From Caryophanales bacterium (lineage in GTDB: Bacteria > Bacillota_I > Bacilli_A > RF39 > UBA660): 10,354 nucleotides of DNA. Position 1 is the first letter of the stretch, and each line of letters starts with the position of its first letter. The notes beneath the pieces are model-generated. The model saw only the letters and a list, made by a program, of their open reading frames with translations, had not been told where the DNA came from and did not search any database. This document shows, in pieces, positions 6,643 through 10,354 of this stretch. Both the position numbers and the translations under genes were made by a program. The DNA is taken from assembly GCA_016282415.1 (NCBI GenBank), contig JAEEKO010000026.1, positions 1 through 10,354 on the forward strand. The letters run 5' to 3'.

Positions 6643-8664
6643 TTATTCTTTAATATCTTCTTTTTGATTTTTCATATCATCAATAGCTTCATTTAAAGCG
6701 TCATCAACACTCTTTAATTCACTAGTAATGAAACTCTTACCAATAGTTGCTCCATATTCATAAGGTAAGTATTTAAATTCTTTATTTAATTTACGAATAT
6801 AACTGGCGATTTGTTTTTCAGAATAGCCAATCGTATAAACCATAAACTCATTACCATCCGTACGAATGATTTCAGAATTATCTAATTGGGTTTTAATTAG
6901 GATATTAGCAGCAGCTTGAATTTGCTTATCTCCTTTTTCATAACCTAAAGTATCATTGATTTCATGAACACGATTTAAATCAATAATTAAAATGCTTTGT
7001 GGATAAATGGTATTCTTATTCCAATTAGTAATATTTTCCGTAAAGTAATTACGATTTTTTAATAATGTTAATTGATCAATATATCTAATCTTATCTTCTT
7101 TCTTGATACGCTTAGATACTCTTACTTTCTTTCTTAAACGATAACTTAATAACCAAACTAAAACATAAATAAGCACTGCTAAACTAATGTACTTAATAAT
7201 TTGCTTATAAACATTACTTTGTCTTATTAATTCAGTATGGTTCATAATACCTTCTTGATAAGCTACATTTGGATCAATAATTTTAACGTAATTAGTAAAC
7301 ATACGATATAAAACATCATCGTCAGCGATCTTAAAGCTGTAGTTATCACGAATAATACCACTATAACGACTTGTGTAATTATCTAATTTATCTTTTTGAT
7401 AATAATCATAAATCTTACTATCTAAAACAATTAAGACATCTTTACGATTAAGTTTAAATAATTCTTTATTATCTTTATAAGTTTTAACTTTAATACCATG
7501 ATTTCTTAAATATTCTGCAATCTTAGAATTATTCAAAGCATACACTTCATAATTCTTTAAACCATTAAGACTACTTAATACTAAATCATTCTTTAACGAA
7601 GATATTACTTCAAACTCAATATGATTTAATGTTGGAATAGTTGCATAAGCAGTTTCTAAATCGTAATAGTTAAAGTAAATATCAATATCTTTATCATTTA
7701 ACGCTTTATTAAATTGTTTAAAGTTTTTATAACGAATAAATTTAAAATCTAAACCAGAGAATTCACTGAATTCACTTATATAATAACTTACAATTCCACC
7801 ATAATTACCATTAGCAATTACTTCATATGGTGATTGGTTAATAAAGCCATAATTGTAATTTCTTGAATTTAGCTTATCAAGTTCAACACTTGATAGATTT
7901 AAAGCACTAACAAATAAATCATATTGATTCTTCTTAATTGATTTATCAAGATTATCTTCTTGCCATTTATTATAATACTTAACAATAATGCGACTAAAAT
8001 CATCATTGCTACCATTAATTGTGTAATAAGTATTTAAATCACTAACATGGAATAAAACTTGATAACCATTGCTAATAATCATTTCTAATGTTTCATCTAA
8101 TGGTACAATTGCATAATTAATATCAGCATCTAAATCAAGTGCTTCTCTTAATGCATCCATTGAATCATATTTTTTAAAATTAATATTATCAACTGTACTA
8201 AAATATTTTACTACTAATTCATAGTCATTAGCAGTAACCCCAATACTCTTATCAGCTAAGGCTGCTTCGCTATTAATAAAATGATTAACTTTGCTAATTA
8301 CTACATAATGATCACGATAAATTGTTACATTATTTTTATCATAATTATTAGTTTTTCTAAATGCTACTCCTTCAGTAGGTTCTTCCCCACTCTTGTAAGT
8401 AACCGGATTAATTTTTAAATCGTATTCTTCACTAAAGTCATTAATAAAATCATAAAAAACTCCAGTACCATTTTTACCAAAAACTGGTAAATCATCTAAT
8501 ACAGACACATTAATAACATTACTACGATTATCACTAATCCAACGTTTTTCTTGAGTAGTTAATTTATTCTTATCACTTATAAAGCGGAATAAATAAACTC
8601 CTCCTATTATTAAAACAATGGCACTAATAATTATGACTGCATATCGCTTATAACCTAATCTCAT
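6643..8664 (-). CDS. Membrane sensor: tandem periplasmic-binding-like domains plus degenerate GGDEF domain
   Basis: This 673-residue protein has membrane helices at about 8-27 and 488-508 enclosing a roughly 460-residue extracellular part. The first half opens with LTTQEKRWISDNRSNVINVS, the usual entry to a BvgS-type bacterial solute-binding (SBP_bac_3) domain (about 37-250). A second, similar domain begins around 268 and ends near 475. The cytoplasmic end (about 525-660) is a GGDEF domain: IDQLTLLKNRNYF at 529-541, Asp562 in IIDLNRV, Asn570 and Asp579 in EINDTLGYEKGD. The signature motif reads DGNEF (603-607) instead of GGDEF. The third residue, normally Asp or Glu and a metal ligand, is Asn, and there is no RxxD inhibitory site. 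Diguanylate cyclase activity is therefore doubtful; GTP or ligand binding could remain. It starts 2 bases after the upstream stop with no well-placed ribosome site, implying coupling. I infer that it senses an extracellular solute. Confidence 0.87.
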   Translation of the reverse strand: MRLGYKRYAVIIISAIVLIIGGVYLFRFISDKNKLTTQEKRWISDNRSNVINVSVLDDLPVFGKNGTGVFYDFINDFSEEYDLKINPVTYKSGEEPTEGVAFRKTNNYDKNNVTIYRDHYVVISKVNHFINSEAALADKSIGVTANDYELVVKYFSTVDNINFKKYDSMDALREALDLDADINYAIVPLDETLEMIISNGYQVLFHVSDLNTYYTINGSNDDFSRIIVKYYNKWQEDNLDKSIKKNQYDLFVSALNLSSVELDKLNSRNYNYGFINQSPYEVIANGNYGGIVSYYISEFSEFSGLDFKFIRYKNFKQFNKALNDKDIDIYFNYYDLETAYATIPTLNHIEFEVISSLKNDLVLSSLNGLKNYEVYALNNSKIAEYLRNHGIKVKTYKDNKELFKLNRKDVLIVLDSKIYDYYQKDKLDNYTSRYSGIIRDNYSFKIADDDVLYRMFTNYVKIIDPNVAYQEGIMNHTELIRQSNVYKQIIKYISLAVLIYVLVWLLSYRLRKKVRVSKRIKKEDKIRYIDQLTLLKNRNYFTENITNWNKNTIYPQSILIIDLNRVHEINDTLGYEKGDKQIQAAANILIKTQLDNSEIIRTDGNEFMVYTIGYSEKQIASYIRKLNKEFKYLPYEYGATIGKSFITSELKSVDDALNEAIDDMKNQKEDIKE

Positions 8665-8666
8665 AA

Positions 8667-9149
8667 TTATTCTTCACTTTCCTCAACTTCAGTATTATTA
8701 TTCCATACTAAGCCACTACCTAATACATTTTGACAACCCATTATTTTAATTTCTGGAACCTTATCAGTCTTGTCTTGTAATAGGATAAATTGAATATCAT
8801 ATTTCTTTTTAATATCTTCTGGTAAAGTATTTATGGCATTTACTACTTTTCCTTGAGCTTCAATTACTGTTGAAACATTTTCTAAGTAGATTGTTATATA
8901 AATAGTTTTGCCACTAACATCGATTTTAGCTTTAGTAACTTTTTCATCCTTTACCGTTTCACTAATAACTTGATCTTTAATTTTATCAGTTACTTTAACA
9001 TTTTTAATACTATCTAAACGATCTCCATACTTATTCTTTCCACCTTTAAAGAATAAAATTCCTAAGATAATAGCCATGATGACCATGCAAATTAGCACAA
9101 CACTCATTAGAATAATAAAGATACGATATTGATGCCAAAATTTTTTCAT
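8667..9149 (-). CDS. Small single-pass membrane protein of unknown function
   Basis: This 160-residue protein has a short basic N-terminus, one hydrophobic segment (about 10-35) and an extracytoplasmic domain of about 125 residues. The domain starts near KYGDRLDSIKNVKV and alternates charged helical and beta-like stretches (TKAKIDVSGKTIYITIYLE). It has a lone cysteine in IMGCQNVLG and an acidic end, EVEESEE. I do not recognise the family. A strong GGAGGT ribosome site (9155-9160) precedes the ATG. It is the first gene of the operon and its stop is 2 bases before the GGDEF sensor start. An accessory or ligand-presenting role for that sensor is possible but unproven. Confidence 0.82.
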   Translation of the reverse strand: MKKFWHQYRIFIILMSVVLICMVIMAIILGILFFKGGKNKYGDRLDSIKNVKVTDKIKDQVISETVKDEKVTKAKIDVSGKTIYITIYLENVSTVIEAQGKVVNAINTLPEDIKKKYDIQFILLQDKTDKVPEIKIMGCQNVLGSGLVWNNNTEVEESEE

Positions 9150-9173
9150 AAATGACCTCCATAAGTATTCATA

Positions 9174-9202
9174 ATTATACTATATTAAGAGTTTAAATTC
9201 AA
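9174..9202 (-). promoter_or_regulatory. Promoter of the three-gene sensor operon
   Basis: TTGAAT (9197-9202) and a perfect TATAAT (9174-9179) are separated by 17 bases on the minus strand, a good housekeeping sigma-factor arrangement. The expected start site, near 9167, gives a leader of about 17 bases carrying the GGAGGT site. Confidence 0.72.
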
Positions 9203-9233
9203 TTAACACTTGGTTGAATAGCCTTTTGTAAAA

Positions 9234-9251
9234 AGTAAACATCGATTTACT
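9234..9251. promoter_or_regulatory. Inverted repeat between divergent promoters, possible operator
   Basis: AGTAAA-CATCGA-TTTACT is an 18-base imperfect palindrome with 6-base arms and a 6-base centre. It lies roughly midway between the two -35 elements (9202 and 9278), where a regulator could affect both genes. Such AT-rich palindromes also arise by chance. Confidence 0.25.
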
Positions 9252-9277
9252 AAATGTTGCTGCTACTAGACACAAAC

Positions 9278-9306
9278 TTGACATTTTTGCTAAAATATGA
9301 TATCAT
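9278..9306 (+). promoter_or_regulatory. Housekeeping-type promoter of the spoIVB homologue
   Basis: A consensus TTGACA (9278-9283), a 17-base spacer and TATCAT (9301-9306) are preceded by TGA, an extended -10 element. This is close to a perfect vegetative promoter. The start site is expected near 9313, followed by the GGGGGAGAG ribosome site at 9318-9326. Confidence 0.8.
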
Positions 9307-9330
9307 TATTTCACTCAGGGGGAGAGTAAT

Positions 9331-10287
9331 ATGATGGGGGTTTTTAAAAAGATAGCATTCGTATCTTTAGTTTTACCAATCTTCTTTGGTTTAAGCATTT
9401 TTGTAACCAATAATGTTAAACAAGATGACATTATTCAAGTTATTGATGTTATGCCAAAACAACAAGTTTATCTTGGCGGTGAATCCATCAATATTAACAT
9501 GGATGCATCAGGGGTTATCGTAACCAATACTGATGGTGAAATTAAAGCTGGCGATATTTTATATAAAATTAATGATAATAGTGTTAATAATCGTTTTGAA
9601 TTAAACAATATTAAAAATTCTATTGCTGCCAGTGATATTATAATTACTTATCTACATAATAACGAATTATTAACTAAAACTATTTCTAATGATGAGTTAA
9701 AAAATATTGAAGGGGTTAATAATTTATCTGGTAATGTTACTATTACTTATATCAATCCCGAAAATTTAAAGTATGCTGCTGTTGCCCACAGTATTATTGC
9801 AAACGTAACAATTAGCAATAATAATATTGGCACCATTAATACTAACCACATTAATGAAATTGTTAAAAGTACCGATGATACCGTTGGTCATTTTATTGCA
9901 ACCAAAGGCACTAAGATTGGTACTATTAATGCCATAAATGAAACTGGTATGTATGGTACCTATGATAAACACGATGGTAAATTAATTGAAGTAGGTACTG
10001 CTAAAAAAGGTAAAGCTTACATCGTTACTACCCTAGATAACAATCAAAAAGCTTATTATGAAATTGAAATTAGAAAAGTATATAATAACCAAAAAGATAT
10101 GCAAATTGATTTTGTAATTAAAGATCAAAACTTAATAAACAAAACTAATGGTATCTTAAAAGGAATGAGTGGTTCACCTATCGTTCAAGATAATAAATTA
10201 GTTGGTGCCGTATCACACGCAGTTAATGGTGCTAATGATCGCGGTTATGGTTTATTAATTGATGAAATGTTAAAAAATACTATTTAA
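9331..10287 (+). CDS. spoIVB: SpoIVB-family serine peptidase (S55) with PDZ domain, short form
   Basis: SpoIVB is a self-cleaving serine peptidase that, in spore formers, is secreted by the forespore and triggers sigma-K activation by cutting SpoIVFA. This 318-residue version has an N-terminal membrane or signal segment (about 8-26), a PDZ-like region (about 45-115, with GEIKAGDILYKINDNSV) and the peptidase domain. The proposed catalytic residues are His153 in AAVAHSI, Asp265 in VIKDQNLI and Ser280 in GMSGSPIVQ. The 15-residue Asp-Ser spacing equals that of the Bacillus subtilis enzyme. The ending GAVSHAVNGANDRGYG is also typical. It is about 100 residues shorter than the Bacillus protein. 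The first ATG (9331) is 6 bases from GGAG, but the next codon is also ATG and could serve. It stands alone, divergent from the sensor operon; no spo0A follows, only an IS-like end. Confidence 0.92.
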   Translation: MMGVFKKIAFVSLVLPIFFGLSIFVTNNVKQDDIIQVIDVMPKQQVYLGGESININMDASGVIVTNTDGEIKAGDILYKINDNSVNNRFELNNIKNSIAASDIIITYLHNNELLTKTISNDELKNIEGVNNLSGNVTITYINPENLKYAAVAHSIIANVTISNNNIGTINTNHINEIVKSTDDTVGHFIATKGTKIGTINAINETGMYGTYDKHDGKLIEVGTAKKGKAYIVTTLDNNQKAYYEIEIRKVYNNQKDMQIDFVIKDQNLINKTNGILKGMSGSPIVQDNKLVGAVSHAVNGANDRGYGLLIDEMLKNTI

Positions 10288-10298
10288 AAAGATGAATC

Positions 10299-10329
10299 AT
10301 TGTGAAGTGAACCCCAAATAGTTCACAAT
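10299..10329 (+). repeat. Inverted repeats at the IS-like end, two alternative hairpins
   Basis: ATTGTGAA (10299-10306) can pair with TTCACAAT (10322-10329). Alternatively GTGAAC (10307-10312) can pair with GTTCAC (10321-10326). The right arms overlap, so the hairpins exclude one another. On the plus strand an A run, not a T run, follows, so this is not an ordinary terminator for the peptidase gene. Confidence 0.55.
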
Positions 10330-10354
10330 AAAAAAAGAACAGGAGTCTATTTTC
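10301..10354 (+). mobile_element. Probable left end of an IS3-family insertion sequence, continuing beyond window
   Basis: The stretch TGTGAAGTGAACCCCAAAT, followed by AGTTCACA and an A-rich segment, resembles the terminal inverted repeats of IS3-family elements of the IS150 group (pattern TGAactGAACCCCaaAAGTT). An AGGAG ribosome site at 10341-10345 ends 9 bases before the window edge, placed for a transposase OrfA start at about 10355. The transposase itself is not visible, so this rests on the repeat pattern and the layout. Confidence 0.5.

Noticed and set aside
9766..9972. 68-codon open frame on the minus strand
   Set aside because: It is antisense to the SpoIVB peptidase domain, whose catalytic motifs show which strand codes.
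10288..10340. Intrinsic terminator after the spoIVB homologue
   Set aside because: The hairpin is followed by A, not T, on the plus strand. On the minus strand the T run is about 10 bases from the stem.
1..10354. Mycoplasma-type genetic code (TGA as tryptophan)
   Set aside because: Tryptophans in the conserved proteins are TGG, and I found no in-frame TGA inside the tex frame, which I checked codon by codon.

Overview
This AT-rich window comes from a low-GC Gram-positive bacterium (Bacillota/Bacilli or a Mollicutes-like gut relative). The evidence is strong AT bias, GGAGG- or AAGGTGG-type ribosome sites, short U-tailed terminators, a SpoIVB-family peptidase, and a glycine-rich surface protein of a type I recall from uncultured gut Firmicutes. 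The standard genetic code fits: tryptophans are TGG and every complete gene ends in TAA. I saw no rRNA, tRNA or CRISPR array.

Layout, right to left on the minus strand: (i) A three-gene operon (9149 to 5688) encodes a small single-pass membrane protein, a sensor with two periplasmic-binding-like domains and a degenerate GGDEF domain, and a YihY/BrkB-family membrane protein. It has a good promoter at 9174-9202 and a terminator at 5670-5694. (ii) A single gene (5634 to 3637) encodes a membrane-anchored, cysteine-rich surface protein with an InlB-type repeat and a glycine-rich domain resembling that of animal ALK/LTK receptors. (iii) A two-gene unit (3583 to 1966) encodes a sugar-transfer-type ATP-grasp enzyme and an overlapping polytopic membrane protein. 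(iv) tex, encoding a transcription accessory protein, runs off the left edge without its S1 domain. Units ii and iii have a terminator hairpin that contains the stop codon, as does the end of unit i.

On the plus strand, a shortened SpoIVB-type serine peptidase gene (9331-10287) is divergent from the operon. It sits behind a near-consensus housekeeping promoter rather than an obvious forespore promoter. From about 10301 the sequence looks like the left end of an IS3-family insertion sequence, with a ribosome site placed for a transposase gene starting just past the window.

The genes do not form one obvious pathway. Most act at the cell envelope: signal sensing, a surface adhesin-like protein, possible surface-polymer ATP-grasp chemistry and an envelope peptidase. 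The best candidates for new biology are the SBP-GGDEF operon with its probably non-cyclase output domain, the ALK-like surface protein, and the vegetatively expressed SpoIVB homologue.
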